From CALJFL01 sp047633055 (GTDB lineage: Bacteria; Pseudomonadota; Gammaproteobacteria; Pseudomonadales; Halieaceae), in assembly GCA_047633055.1 (NCBI GenBank), contig JBLIEI010000015.1, positions 1 through 64,000 on the forward strand: a stretch of DNA of 64,000 nucleotides, written 5' to 3'. Numbering within the stretch: position 1 is the first letter of the stretch; each line of letters begins with the position of its first letter. Both the position numbers and the translations under genes were made by a program. This document shows, in pieces, positions 1 through 8,157 of this stretch. The notes under the pieces are model-generated. The model made no database searches. It saw only the letters and a list, made by a program, of their open reading frames with translations, and was not told the origin of the DNA.

Positions 1-625
1 TGACAGCAAGGTGAACCCATTTGGTTCTAAAGCGCTTGGGCCATCTTTTTTTATTATAGTTCTGCAACCACCATCCATCCGCAAAAGGGTCGTGAACTGG
101 AGCCGAAGTTCGCTTGAAAAAGGCGGTGTCATCCACTACCTCCAGCAACTCGAACATGGCATCCTCTCTCAAAAATTTGTAGATGTTGTAGATGGTTGGG
201 ATGTCGATGTCATCCAGAATAAGGAGCCCGCCCTCCTTGAGATGGGGATATACATAATAATATTCCAAGTCAGGAAATGGATACCCATGCGGACCGTCAA
301 TAAAGGCCATGTCGAGTGGATTTTCAAAGGTGTAGGTCGGCAGGGAGAGTTGAGTCGGCGACTCGATGAACTCAATAGTCGAGGAATTAAACAGGTCTGA
401 GCTTCGAACAGCGCTGATGCTGTTCCCGTCATCCACTGCAAAGACTTTGTGATTTTTACTTAAGTGAGAGAAGAGGAGTGTAGAACGTCCGCATCCGGTT
501 TCCATCGTATTGATGAGCTTCCCGTCGCCATGTCGGACCAGGGCCCTGAGTACACGTGGTGAGATGGAGCCCGCCCCATGAAAATTTGGAGGCAGATCGG
601 CAATTTTTTTAATCAGCTCTTTCAT
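1..625 (-). CDS. class I SAM-dependent methyltransferase, partial (3' end outside window)
   Basis: Reading the minus strand from the ATG at 623-625 gives about 208 codons without a stop, running off the left edge. The protein starts MKELIKKIADLPPNF. A SAM-binding motif I follows near residue 48 (METGCGRSTLLF), then an acidic motif II region (FAVDDG), the block AFIDGPHGYPFPDLEYYY, and a motif like post-I/IV (LKEGGLLILDDID). This pattern fits the Methyltransf_24-like class I family; the substrate cannot be told. An open frame of about 90 codons on the same strand in another phase is a shadow. The gene is followed upstream by an IS91 remnant, so its neighbour on that side has probably been rearranged. 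Confidence 0.75.
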   Translation of the reverse strand, partial: MKELIKKIADLPPNFHGAGSISPRVLRALVRHGDGKLINTMETGCGRSTLLFSHLSKNHKVFAVDDGNSISAVRSSDLFNSSTIEFIESPTQLSLPTYTFENPLDMAFIDGPHGYPFPDLEYYYVYPHLKEGGLLILDDIDIPTIYNIYKFLREDAMFELLEVVDDTAFFKRTSAPVHDPFADGWWLQNYNKKRWPKRFRTKWVHLAV

Positions 626-822
626 ATTATTACTCTCAACTTGAACTCTACAGGCTTACCCATTATTAGACAAGCGCGGATTTTAATTGCGGACATATTC
701 AGGGCGTAACAACATCTGAAATATTTAGAAGCAACAAAAACGGGGAAAATAGGACGGCTAAGACCAAAAAACCAACGTATTCCCGCATAAGTCGTTGGTA
801 ATCAACAAAGCTTCAGGTTCAA
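626..822. other. intergenic stretch before the IS91 remnant
   Basis: No open frame of note. It holds a 7-bp inverted repeat (ACCAACG at 771-777, CGTTGGT at 793-799) without a following T-run, so it is not a convincing terminator. The IS91-type end begins directly after a GTTC at 817-820. Confidence 0.4.
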
Positions 823-1362
823 GTATAGGACATACAAACGGCCTGTTGAGAGAAGGTTTCCTCACTGATTCTGATAACGGAACTTGAGGAATTCGCGAAA
901 TGCCGGCCTAGTGACCTGAATTCCGTCTTGCGGCGGTGATCATACAAGTCATATCTGCCCATTCCCGTCCTGCTATACGCAGGAACCCATGCTATCTGTT
1001 GTTCAGTGGCTTCCCTGCTGATTGAGCTGTGAACTCGCGACGCCGTCTATGTTGAATACTCGCTTGAGTCGCTGAGCCCAGGTCATGGTGGCATGGCGCT
1101 CAGCCGGTGAGCGAACTTCCTTACTAGCGATAGGCTTCACACCTTTGCCGCGTTTGGCTGGCGTGACCAACCTACGCCACCGGTGGTTGGGTGCCAGCAC
1201 ACCGTGATAGCGGGTGAGGTTGACGCGGGGCTTAGGCACCAGGGCAGCCAAACGTGCGATGAAATCCACCGGCCCGAATGCCACCTGCGTCGTCACATCC
1301 CGGTAGGGTGTCTTCAAGGTATAGAGCACCTTACCGGTAGAGCTGAGCGAGAGGCGGTGGTG
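823..1362 (-). mobile_element. remnant of IS91/ISCR-family element (transposase C-terminal part plus 3' end)
   Basis: The minus strand encodes a fragment with IS91-family (Y2 transposase) sequence: HRLSLSSTGKVLYTLKTPYRD, then DFIARLAALVPKPRVNLTRYHG and MTWAQRLKRVFNIDG. An open part of 108 residues runs 1329 to 1003. The N-terminal half with the catalytic tyrosines is missing, and the C-terminus is lost after FNIDG, so the gene is dead. The 180 bp downstream of the frame end at 823 with GTCCTATAC read on the minus strand, next to a GTTC. This resembles the oriIS end of ISCR elements, an assignment that rests on recall of the family. A second copy lies at 5388-5644, and shorter or diverged copies at 3415 and 6721. 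Confidence 0.75.
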
Positions 1363-1380
1363 GTTCTAGATCAGTGCTAC

Positions 1381-1420
1381 CGATCAATAATGATATGTTG
1401 TATCATATTATTATTGATCG
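1381..1420. promoter_or_regulatory. Zur-like palindromic operator upstream of the COG0523 operon
   Basis: A 40-bp near-perfect palindrome: arms CGATCAATAAT at 1381-1391 and ATTATTGATCG at 1410-1420, with a core GATATGTTGTATCATATT at 1392-1409. The core matches the proteobacterial Zur consensus GATATGTTATAACATATC at 15 of 18 positions. It ends 24 bp before the start codon of a COG0523 GTPase, a family often under Zur control. A zinc-repressed operator is therefore the best reading; binding is inferred. Confidence 0.65.
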
Positions 1421-1444
1421 GACTCTAGGATAGGAGATACATAA

Positions 1445-2656
1445 ATGCGAAACAACACGATTAGAAAGCTACCCGCCACGGTACTTTCTGGCTTTTTAGG
1501 CGCGGGTAAAACGACCGTGCTCAGTCATATATTGAACAATAGAGAAGGCAAGAAGGTTGCCGTAATTATCAATGATATGAGTGAAATTAATATTGATTCA
1601 GCGATAGTGCAGAGTGAAGTGTCACTAAATCGCAGTGAAGAAAAGCTTATTGAGATGAGCAATGGCTGTATTTGTTGCACGCTGCGCGAAGATTTGTTGG
1701 AGGAAGTGACAAAGCTCGCTCAGGAAGGACGTTTTGATTATCTCATTATTGAATCGACAGGGATTTCAGAGCCGCTACCGATAGCGGAAACTTTCACCTT
1801 TGCGGATGAGAATGGAGTTTCGCTATCGGATGTGGCCGATTTGGACACGATGGTCACAGTGGTCGATGCGGTTAATTTTCTAAAAGATTATGACGAGGCA
1901 AAAGATCTACAAGACACAGGTGAGTCGCTTGGTGAAGACGATGAACGCAGTGTTGCCGATTTACTGGTTGATCAAGTGGAGTTTGCTGATGTTATTCTTA
2001 TTAGTAAGACTGATTTAGTCAGTTTGACTGATATAGAGCGCTTAACCGCCATTCTTAAAACGTTAAATACGCATGCGAAAATAGTTCCTATTTCACAAGG
2101 CAAGGTCAATATCGATGCAGTGCTTAACACCGGTTTATTTAATTTCGAGCGCGCCAAGCAGGCGCCTGGTTGGCTCAAACAAATGCGTGGCGAGCATGTC
2201 CCCGAAACCGAAGAATATGGCATCGGCAGTTTCAGCTATGAAGCACGGCGGCCGTTTCATCCAGAAAAATTTCATCAGTTTCTACATAGCACCGATAAAT
2301 ACGGCAAGTTAATTCGTTCCAAAGGATACTTTTGGTTAGCGTCACGTCCTGAGTTTGCCGGCCAATGGAGCCAGGCAGGAGGCATTGCACGTTACCATTT
2401 CGCTGGGATTTTTTGGAAAGCAGTAGCCAAAGAAAACTGGCCCACCGATGACGAGTCTCTCGCCTCAATTGAGAAACAATGGCTGGAGCCGTTTGGCGAT
2501 ATGCGCCAAGAGTTAGTATTTATCGGCCAAAACTTGGATCAAAGCGGTATCACTGAAGCGCTCGATGAGTGCTTGTTAAGTGAATATGACGTCATGCGTG
2601 GCGACGTTTATTGGCAGACATTGCCAGACCCATTTCCTGCCTGGGAGCAAGCATGA
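1445..2656 (+). CDS. COG0523-family GTP-dependent metal chaperone (CobW/ZigA-like)
   Basis: 403 residues, the usual size. P-loop GFLGAGKT at residues 16-23, the family metal motif GCICC at 74-78, the G3-like ESTGISEP around 103-110, and the guanine-specificity motif SKTD at 187-190, followed by a C-terminal CobW_C domain from about residue 260. These GTPases are thought to deliver zinc or another metal to client enzymes in the cytoplasm when metal is scarce. The linker is acidic rather than His-rich, unlike several relatives. The upstream Zur-like palindrome and the overlapping DUF1826 gene point to the zinc-linked subgroup. ATG at 1445 follows the purine-rich AGGAGA at 1432. Family is certain; the metal is inferred. 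Confidence 0.9.
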   Translation: MRNNTIRKLPATVLSGFLGAGKTTVLSHILNNREGKKVAVIINDMSEINIDSAIVQSEVSLNRSEEKLIEMSNGCICCTLREDLLEEVTKLAQEGRFDYLIIESTGISEPLPIAETFTFADENGVSLSDVADLDTMVTVVDAVNFLKDYDEAKDLQDTGESLGEDDERSVADLLVDQVEFADVILISKTDLVSLTDIERLTAILKTLNTHAKIVPISQGKVNIDAVLNTGLFNFERAKQAPGWLKQMRGEHVPETEEYGIGSFSYEARRPFHPEKFHQFLHSTDKYGKLIRSKGYFWLASRPEFAGQWSQAGGIARYHFAGIFWKAVAKENWPTDDESLASIEKQWLEPFGDMRQELVFIGQNLDQSGITEALDECLLSEYDVMRGDVYWQTLPDPFPAWEQA

Positions 2657-3342
2657 ACGCTATAAATATGGCCCACGCATCCAGTTTTGATTCTTTCGAT
2701 GACAGTAAAGTAAAAGTGCGGCGTGCTGTGCAAGGTGACGAGCCGAGCATTTTTACTGATATCTATCTTGAGGAGACTAATATCGTTATTTGGCGGCGCC
2801 AGCTATCCGATACGCTGAAACATTCTGTCGATGCCTTTTTAAAATCTAACCCAACATTTCAAGCGACAATGGCTGTAACTCCAGACAGTGTACTTTCAAG
2901 CCTTAGCAAATCTTTAGGTGATACGGCGCAGCTTGAGCTAACTGAAAACATTGCCGAACTCGCAGATATGTTTTGCTGTCTGTTTGATCTTAAGCGTGTC
3001 GGATTGCGTTTAACTGCACTTGATCGCGCAATGTGCCCTAGATTCCATGTCGACAAAATACCCTGTCGCTTGGTTACAACCTTTCAAGGTGTTGGCACCG
3101 AGTGGTTGCCCCATCAAGGCGTTAACCGTGAAAAATTGGGTGCTGGAAGCAATGGCAAATCTGACGACCAATCCGGGTTGTATAAAATTCCGCATGACAT
3201 CCAACAACTTAACTGCGGAGAGGTGGCCTTATTAAAGGGTGAAGCTTGGATAGGCAATGAAAATGCGGGACTGGTTCATCGTTCGCCCGCCTTAACAACC
3301 GGTGAGCATCGCTTGTTATTAACCTTCGATTTTAGTTCCTGA
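2653..3342 (+). CDS. DUF1826 family protein
   Basis: 229 residues. The ATG at 2653 overlaps the stop of the COG0523 gene (ATGA), which argues for translational coupling and fixes the start, although the frame is open 14 codons further upstream. The core carries CPRFHVDKIPCRLVTTFQG and GTEWLPHQG, with conserved His and Asp that could bind metal; this block is typical of DUF1826. The family is known from comparative genomics to sit beside COG0523 GTPases under Zur control, and no biochemical role is established. It is a plausible client or partner of the GTPase. No signal peptide or membrane segment is visible. Confidence 0.8.
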   Translation: MNAINMAHASSFDSFDDSKVKVRRAVQGDEPSIFTDIYLEETNIVIWRRQLSDTLKHSVDAFLKSNPTFQATMAVTPDSVLSSLSKSLGDTAQLELTENIAELADMFCCLFDLKRVGLRLTALDRAMCPRFHVDKIPCRLVTTFQGVGTEWLPHQGVNREKLGAGSNGKSDDQSGLYKIPHDIQQLNCGEVALLKGEAWIGNENAGLVHRSPALTTGEHRLLLTFDFSS

Positions 3343-3456
3343 TTTCCAATAAAAAAAAGAAAAAAAGGGGGCCTATTTATTTTCTCCTTGGAGAAAGTTC
3401 ACGCCGTCCCTAAATATAGGACATACAAGCGGCCTGTTGAGAGAAGATTTCCTCAG
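3343..3456. mobile_element. A/G-rich junction and short copy of the IS91-type 3' end
   Basis: A purine-rich tract (3349-3370) is followed by 3415-3455, which matches the first 41 bp of the IS91-type end at 823 (ATATAGGACATACAAGCGGC and onward) with a few substitutions. The copy stops where the inverted-repeat array begins at 3457. No transposase sequence is present here. Confidence 0.6.
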
Positions 3457-3616
3457 AACAATCGGGGACAGACCACGGTTTTTCGAACAATCGGGGACAG
3501 ACCACGGTTTTTCAGCTTGTGTGAGAGCTTCTCAAACAATCGGGGACAGACCACGGTTTTTCAGCTTGTGTGAGAGCTTCTTGCTAGCGAAACCGTGGTC
3601 TGTCCCCAATTTTTGG
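3457..3616. repeat. long inverted repeat (REP-like), one full copy plus two partial left arms
   Basis: The full unit at 3535-3615 has the left arm GGGGACAGACCACGGTTT and its exact complement AAACCGTGGTCTGTCCCC around a spacer with CTTGTGTGAGAGCTTCTTG. Two partial units precede it in tandem: a bare left arm at 3457-3484 and a left arm plus half the spacer at 3486-3534. The same unit recurs at 5648, 6920 and 10629. Arms of this kind are seen around RAYT (REP-associated tyrosine transposase) systems, but no such transposase is in the window. Confidence 0.85.
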
Positions 3617-3619
3617 GTA

Positions 3620-5188
3620 TCAGTAGAGGCGCCTGAATCTGAGCCAGCCCACCGCACCCAGCATCAGCAACACCAAGATCGTCAGGCCGCAGGGACTCAG
3701 CGCCGGTATGGGGATGGGGAGAGCGGCGACGACGGTCACCGTGGCGCTGCCGCTTGCGTTGGTGTCGCACTCGAGGGCGTCGCGGAGCGACTCGATGGCA
3801 TAGGCGGTCGTTGTATTGGGACTCACGCTGAAGTTGAACCCGGGCCCTAACCCTGCCTGCATCCCGCCACCGTTTGTCAGGGTGACGGTGTAGGGCGCAG
3901 TTCCTCCCGTTACGGTGACGTTCACGGTTGCCGAATTACCGAAAGGAATCGTTGCCGCACCCGTTACCGAGCCCTCGGCGGAGCTGGCCGCGCAGTCGAA
4001 CGGCCCGGTGTACAAGAGGCGATTGGGCGAACCCGTTCCGGGGTCAGTGACCGTGGAAGGCGTCGCGTTTGCGATGAGGGCGCTCTTGACCTGGTCCGGG
4101 GTGTCCGCGGGATTTTCTTCCAGATAGAGCGCGGCAGCGCCGACGACGTGAGCTGCCGCACTGGATGTGCCAGAGATTGTATTCGTGGCGGTGTCGGATG
4201 TGTGCCACGCGGAGGTGATGGCGTCCCCTGGAGCAAAGATGTCCAAGCAAGTCCCGTAGTTAGAACTTGGCCAACGTGAGTCTGTCGCAGTCGTTCCACC
4301 GGCTATCATGGCGTCTTCCGGATAGCCCACTGCCGGGGAGACGTCACAGGATCGCGGCGCGCTGCTGTTGCCCGCGGCAACGGCCAAGAAGGCCCCGCGA
4401 AAAACGCTAGTGTTGACAGCGTCATTAGCGGCCTGGCTTTCGAAGCCGCTCAGGCTTAAGGTCGCCACCCGTCGACCTGATCGGGATCCGACCCAGTTCA
4501 CTCCTGCGATAACGCAAGCCGCAGACCCTATGCCCTGAGAGTTGAGCACTTTTACGGCAAACAGTCTGACGCCCTTGGCAACGCCCCAGGTAGATCCTCC
4601 CACCGTCGCCGCGATGTGGGTGCCGTGCCCGTTGCCGTCGCCAGGACCTTCCCCGGTGCAGTCAAAACCAAATGCTGCTCGGCCTTCAAAATCGACGTGT
4701 GTTGTCAGGATACCCGAATCAATGATGTAAGCGTCAACGCCCGCGCCAGTCGCGTCGTATGAGTAGGAGGTCGAGAGGGGCAGAGCTCTCTGGCCGATCC
4801 GATCGAGCCCCCAAGTGACTGGGACCTGGGTGGTAGGAATCCCCGCGGCAGTGACCACGCCGTTTTCCTCGACGAAGTCCACGCGTGGATCGTTCGCCAA
4901 CTCCCTGGCGCGCGCCTCTGACATACCGGCTGAGAAACCTCTGAGCACATAATCCCACACGTGCTCGACCTCATCGATCCCAAACTGCTCCTTCATATCC
5001 GCGGCAACCGTTGCAACCGTGGGGCGGAGATCACCTTGGGATGCCCACGCATCACGTGCAGCTTCGTCCTTCAGGACGACGATGTATTCGTCCAGAACTG
5101 GCCGATCCGAACGACGAATCTCTGCAGCGGAGACAACACTGCTGAGAGAAACTAAGCAAATGAATATCGAAATTCCGCGAAAGGTCAT
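3620..5188 (-). CDS. exported subtilisin-like serine protease (S8) with C-terminal sorting tail
   Basis: 522 residues from the ATG at 5186-5188, chosen because GGAGGA lies 7 bp upstream and a signal peptide (MTFRGISIFICLVSLSSVVS) follows at once; the frame is open 26 codons further. Order: signal peptide to about 21, I9-type propeptide (about 33-110, ending VDFVEENG), S8 catalytic domain (about 125-390), a Ser/Thr/Gly-rich Ig-like segment, and a tail IPIPALSPCGLTILV with a hydrophobic helix and RFRRLY, close to IPTL-CTERM. The triad is Asp157 (IIDSGI), His188 (GHGTH) and Ser342 (GTSSAAAH), with the oxyanion Asn near 274. The usual GTSMAxPH is changed to GTSSAAAH. It is likely a proteinase K-type protease held at the envelope until processed. 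It stands alone between repeat arrays. Confidence 0.9.
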   Translation of the reverse strand: MTFRGISIFICLVSLSSVVSAAEIRRSDRPVLDEYIVVLKDEAARDAWASQGDLRPTVATVAADMKEQFGIDEVEHVWDYVLRGFSAGMSEARARELANDPRVDFVEENGVVTAAGIPTTQVPVTWGLDRIGQRALPLSTSYSYDATGAGVDAYIIDSGILTTHVDFEGRAAFGFDCTGEGPGDGNGHGTHIAATVGGSTWGVAKGVRLFAVKVLNSQGIGSAACVIAGVNWVGSRSGRRVATLSLSGFESQAANDAVNTSVFRGAFLAVAAGNSSAPRSCDVSPAVGYPEDAMIAGGTTATDSRWPSSNYGTCLDIFAPGDAITSAWHTSDTATNTISGTSSAAAHVVGAAALYLEENPADTPDQVKSALIANATPSTVTDPGTGSPNRLLYTGPFDCAASSAEGSVTGAATIPFGNSATVNVTVTGGTAPYTVTLTNGGGMQAGLGPGFNFSVSPNTTTAYAIESLRDALECDTNASGSATVTVVAALPIPIPALSPCGLTILVLLMLGAVGWLRFRRLY

Positions 5189-5387
5189 GATCAGTCCTCC
5201 GTTAATGGGGTCGGCTTTTTGTGAACGTGCAGAGCCCCTATTCCTGTCAACTTGAGCACAGCGCATAGTCGAACGTTATTAAACAGACCGGCTTCTTTTG
5301 TTCCAAAAACCGAGAATGGCTAGATAGTACCAAAAAATTGAAGGTCATATATCGTGTTTGATCAAGGATAAAGAATAGGGGTAAATT

Positions 5388-5644
5388 TAGGACATACAAA
5401 CGGCCTGTTGAGAGAAGGTTTCCTCACTGATTCTGATAACTGAACTTGAGGAATTCGCGAAATGCCGGCCTAGTGACCTGAATTCTGTCTTGCGGCGGTG
5501 ATCATGCAAGTCATATCTGCTCATTCCCGTCCTGCTATACGCGGGAACCCATGCTATCTGTTGTTCAGTGGCTTCCCTGCTGATTGAGCTGTGAACTCGC
5601 GGACGCCGTCTATGTTGAATACTCGCTTGAGTCGCTGAGCCCAG
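5388..5644 (-). mobile_element. second copy of the IS91-type 3' end
   Basis: About 257 bp that align with 823-1080 with roughly five substitutions and one inserted base (CGCGGACG against CGCGACG). The insertion shifts the remaining transposase frame. It runs from the GTCCTA end to the codons for AQRLKRVFNIDG and stops exactly where the inverted-repeat array starts. Only the non-coding end and the last transposase codons are present. Confidence 0.75.
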
Positions 5645-5647
5645 AGT

Positions 5648-5838
5648 AACAATCGGGGATAACAATCGGGGACAGACCACGGTTTTTCAGCTAACAATCG
5701 GGGACAGACCACGGTTTTTCAGCTTGTGTGAGAGCTTCTTGCTAGCGAAACCGTGGTCTGTCCCCAATTTTTAGAGCTTCTTGCTAGTGAAACCGTGGTC
5801 TGTCCCCAATTTTTCCCCAATTTTTCCCAATTTTTTGA
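5648..5838. repeat. nested inverted-repeat array (REP-like)
   Basis: One full unit lies at 5693-5772. On its left are a partial left arm of 32 bp (5661-5692) and a 12-bp stub (5648-5659). On its right are a half-unit (5773-5815) and two short stubs of the terminal CCCCAATTTTT (to about 5838). The pattern is stepwise on both sides, as if units were added by repeated slippage or partial insertion. Confidence 0.85.
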
Positions 5839-5863
5839 TAAAAAACCCGCACTAGGCGGGCTT
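5839..5863 (-). terminator. Rho-independent terminator of the sorted exported protein gene
   Basis: Minus-strand GCCCGCCTAGTGCGGGTTTTTT: stem GCCCGC/GCGGG(T) with a short loop, followed by six T. It lies about 20 bp after the stop codon at 5882-5884. Confidence 0.8.
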
Positions 5864-5881
5864 GGGTGTGCTTGAAAAGGC

Positions 5882-6568
5882 TCAGGCTTTACGCAGCTTC
5901 CTGATACCCACTAGCGACAGCAGCCCTGCCATGATGCCCAGTAGCCACAGTGGGCCTACGGGGACTGGTGTCGTCGGGACAGGTCCAGGCGCAATTAGAG
6001 TCAACACAGCGCTTGGGGATGCAGACGAATCAACATCAGTAAACTGGATGGCGAGCGTCGGGCTGGCCGGGGGGATGGAGACCGGTGCCCCCAGTTGCTC
6101 GGCAAAGGTGTCGCCAGTGCCGCTGTCAGTTACACCTGGCGGCCAGCCAAACCAAATGTCATAGGCCAGAAAGGCCCAGCCAATACCACCCTCAGGGTTA
6201 CTGGTGGCAAGCACCTCAAAGGTGACATTGTTACCAAATGCGTTGGTCACGAAGTTTGAAGCCGGTAAATCAGGCGTGCCAGAAGGCGACCACGATCCGC
6301 TATTACCAGCGTTGGCGGCAGCAATAAAGGCAGTGACCAACCCAGGAAATGTTCCTGCACCGATTGATGAGTTGGTATCAGTCACTGAATCGTCAATGGT
6401 TAATGTTACTGAGAATTGATCGCCGATATCAATGTTGGTCAATTGCGAATCTTTGCTTGTCACGGTGCCAACAAACTCTAGATTCTGCAGTGCTGCGGAC
6501 GCGGTCCCTGATAACACCCATACAGCGGCAGCGAGCGCAGTGTTGATGACTTTTGTTGATTTTTTCAT
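5882..6568 (-). CDS. small exported protein with IPTL/PEP-CTERM-like sorting tail
   Basis: 228 residues from the ATG at 6566-6568 (MKKSTKVINTALAAA), preferred over an ATG 45 codons upstream because a normal signal peptide begins here. The mature part is rich in Asn, Ser and Thr and has no cysteine cluster or recognised catalytic motif. It ends PVPVGPLWLLGIMAGLLSL plus GIRKLRKA: a proline-containing motif, a hydrophobic helix and a basic end, the tripartite layout of PEP/IPTL-CTERM proteins. Such tails are recognised by exosortase-type enzymes, none of which is encoded here. The role is unknown; a surface or matrix protein is likely. It has its own terminator and no operon partner. Confidence 0.75.
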   Translation of the reverse strand: MKKSTKVINTALAAAVWVLSGTASAALQNLEFVGTVTSKDSQLTNIDIGDQFSVTLTIDDSVTDTNSSIGAGTFPGLVTAFIAAANAGNSGSWSPSGTPDLPASNFVTNAFGNNVTFEVLATSNPEGGIGWAFLAYDIWFGWPPGVTDSGTGDTFAEQLGAPVSIPPASPTLAIQFTDVDSSASPSAVLTLIAPGPVPTTPVPVGPLWLLGIMAGLLSLVGIRKLRKA

Positions 6569-6720
6569 GCAACTTTCTCGGTTTTTATTATATTGATTTA
6601 AATACTCTAAATTGAAATGGATAAAAAAGACATTTATATTTAGGGTTCTGCCAAAATTGATAGAACCGACGGATGAGCATCTACAAGCGCCACCGATTCC
6701 CACCCGCTATCATTTCTTAA

Positions 6721-6919
6721 GTATAGGACAAATAAAAGCGCTAGCGTGAAAAACTAGCCTCACCAATACGAGTTACCTTGCCTAAAAATATCAAGGCTAG
6801 TCGGTCTGCCTCACTGAATGTCTGCCGATATGAGTAATCGCACAATACATATCCGTCCATTCCTGAACGATAGCATGCAACTGTCCGTGCCGCGCGTTAG
6901 GTAGGCTTTTCGCGTTGTG
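6721..6919 (-). mobile_element. diverged fourth copy of the IS91-type 3' end
   Basis: Begins GTATAGGACA like the ends at 823 and 5388. It then has a GCTAG/CTAGC hairpin and a stretch (about 6825-6895) that can be aligned with the GATCATACAAGTCATATCTG region of the better copies, including CGTCCATTCCTG. Identity is clearly lower, so it is an older or different family member. Confidence 0.45.
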
Positions 6920-7000
6920 AACAATCGGGGACAGACCACGGTTTTTCAGCTTGTGTGAGAGCTTCTTGCTAGCGAAACCGTGGTCTGTCCCCAATTTTTT
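6920..7000. repeat. long inverted repeat (REP-like), full unit
   Basis: One complete unit with the two 18-bp complementary arms and the same spacer as at 3535. It ends in CCAATTTTTT, whose last base is the first base of the premature stop of the ABC exporter fragment. Confidence 0.85.
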
Positions 7001-7188
7001 CACAGAGCTCCGGCTTGACCCTCAAGCAGTGCATCTATTGCCCTGCCGAGGAACAGGGAGAGCAAGGCTAGCAGCGTGTTTTCCAAAAGCACAAAGAACC
7101 ACGTAATTGCGATTCGACCGCGAAAGTGGCGAAACAATAGACCGACATCCAGGTGGTGCTGGGCAGATATCGATTCTTTCTCAACCAT
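7000..7188 (-). pseudogene. 5' fragment of an ABC exporter gene, cut off by the inverted repeat
   Basis: From the ATG at 7186-7188 only 62 codons remain (MVEKESISAQHHLD then GLLFRHFRGRIAITWFF and LSLFLGRAIDALLEGQ). This is the start of an ABC_6TM exporter: a cytoplasmic lead-in and a first membrane helix ending with the usual GRAIDAL. The frame ends in TGA formed at the junction with the repeat (7000-7002), and the other five helices and the ATPase are gone. It is divergent from the TetR gene at 7295, which may once have controlled it. A short functional peptide is unlikely. Confidence 0.7.
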
Positions 7189-7249
7189 AACTTTAAAACC
7201 CGACATCGGCCCATGATCACTTGACACCAGAGGGTCGGATAATTAATAT

Positions 7250-7263
7250 AACGAACATTCGTT
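7250..7263. promoter_or_regulatory. palindromic operator between the TetR gene and the ABC fragment
   Basis: AACGAACATTCGTT has perfect 6-bp arms with a 2-bp centre. It lies 31 bp before the TetR start codon and inside the divergent intergenic region, as expected for an autoregulated TetR repressor. Confidence 0.6.
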
Positions 7264-7294
7264 CTATTTAAAGTTACACAGGGATTATAGTCAA

Positions 7295-7891
7295 GTGCCG
7301 AGAAAGAAAAATGAAGAACTACACGAAGCTCGCCAGCAGCAGATCCTGAATGCGGCTAAGTCGTGCTTTGTAAAGCGCGGATTTCACGCAACCTCTATGC
7401 GACAAATCTTGGAGGCCTCAGGAATGAGTGCAGGAGGCGCGTACAACTACTTCGCGAGCAAAGACGACATAGTCCTTGGTCTTGTGGCGCAGGAACGCTC
7501 TGACATCGATTATCTCGTTAATCAGCTTGAAAAGCAGGAGAACCCGAGCATCGCTGTCGCACAGCTAGTGCACGACACGATCGCTCACACTGGCGCTGAT
7601 GCGGCTGCTCTTGCAGCTGAAATATACGCCGAGTCATTAAAAAATCCTGCAGTGAGGGTGATGGCACAGGCCAATTCAGATCTGCTAAAAGAAGCGTTGA
7701 TCGTCACCATATCGAAGGGCATCAAGAATGGAACTATTAATGGTAGGTATAGCCCGGCCGACGCTGCGGAGTGGTTGCTCGCCTTGATCGAGGGCTATAT
7801 CGGTCGCGTTGCCACGAATCCGAAACTAAAGCATAAACCCGCGGCCATCATGGCCAAAAAAACTGTATCGCATTTGTTAGGTGATAAGTAG
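7295..7891 (+). CDS. TetR/AcrR family transcriptional regulator
   Basis: 198 residues, GTG start (PRKKNEELHEARQQQILNAA follows). The N-terminal helix-turn-helix lies at about residues 30-55, with SMRQILEASGMSAGGAYNYF and SKDDIV as the family signature. The C-terminal helices form the ligand pocket and have no known signature. An AACGAA/TTCGTT palindrome sits just upstream, so autorepression is likely. The divergent ABC exporter gene is only a fragment, so the regulator may have lost its main target. No other gene in the window carries this operator in its upstream region as far as could be read. Confidence 0.9.
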   Translation: MPRKKNEELHEARQQQILNAAKSCFVKRGFHATSMRQILEASGMSAGGAYNYFASKDDIVLGLVAQERSDIDYLVNQLEKQENPSIAVAQLVHDTIAHTGADAAALAAEIYAESLKNPAVRVMAQANSDLLKEALIVTISKGIKNGTINGRYSPADAAEWLLALIEGYIGRVATNPKLKHKPAAIMAKKTVSHLLGDK

Positions 7892-8157
7892 TGAGTCCTT
7901 ACGAAACAGTGTGGCTGCTTCGTAGCGCTTGAGTCAACCGGTAACCCTCGAACCGATAATGAATTGTGCGGGTTGGTGCTAATTGACGATTTAGCTGAAA
8001 GTCGAGGCACGCTTTCAATCTATAGTTTTGACCACCACCGCTAGCTTAATCTTGATCTCAGTGCTGAAAGCGATCAGTGCCCATATAGGCTCTCTTTATT
8101 TGGAAACATTGGACGAGGGCCTGCCAGAAACTGAATCTATAACTGGAGAATATTCTT

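Noticed and set aside
3457..3616. Tandem repeat units resembling a small CRISPR
   Set aside because: Units are nested truncations of one palindrome with no variable spacers and no cas genes; the same unit recurs singly elsewhere.
3388..3850. Plus-strand frames spanning the repeat array
   Set aside because: They translate the repeat itself (RTIGDRPRFF repeated) and run antisense into the subtilase gene.
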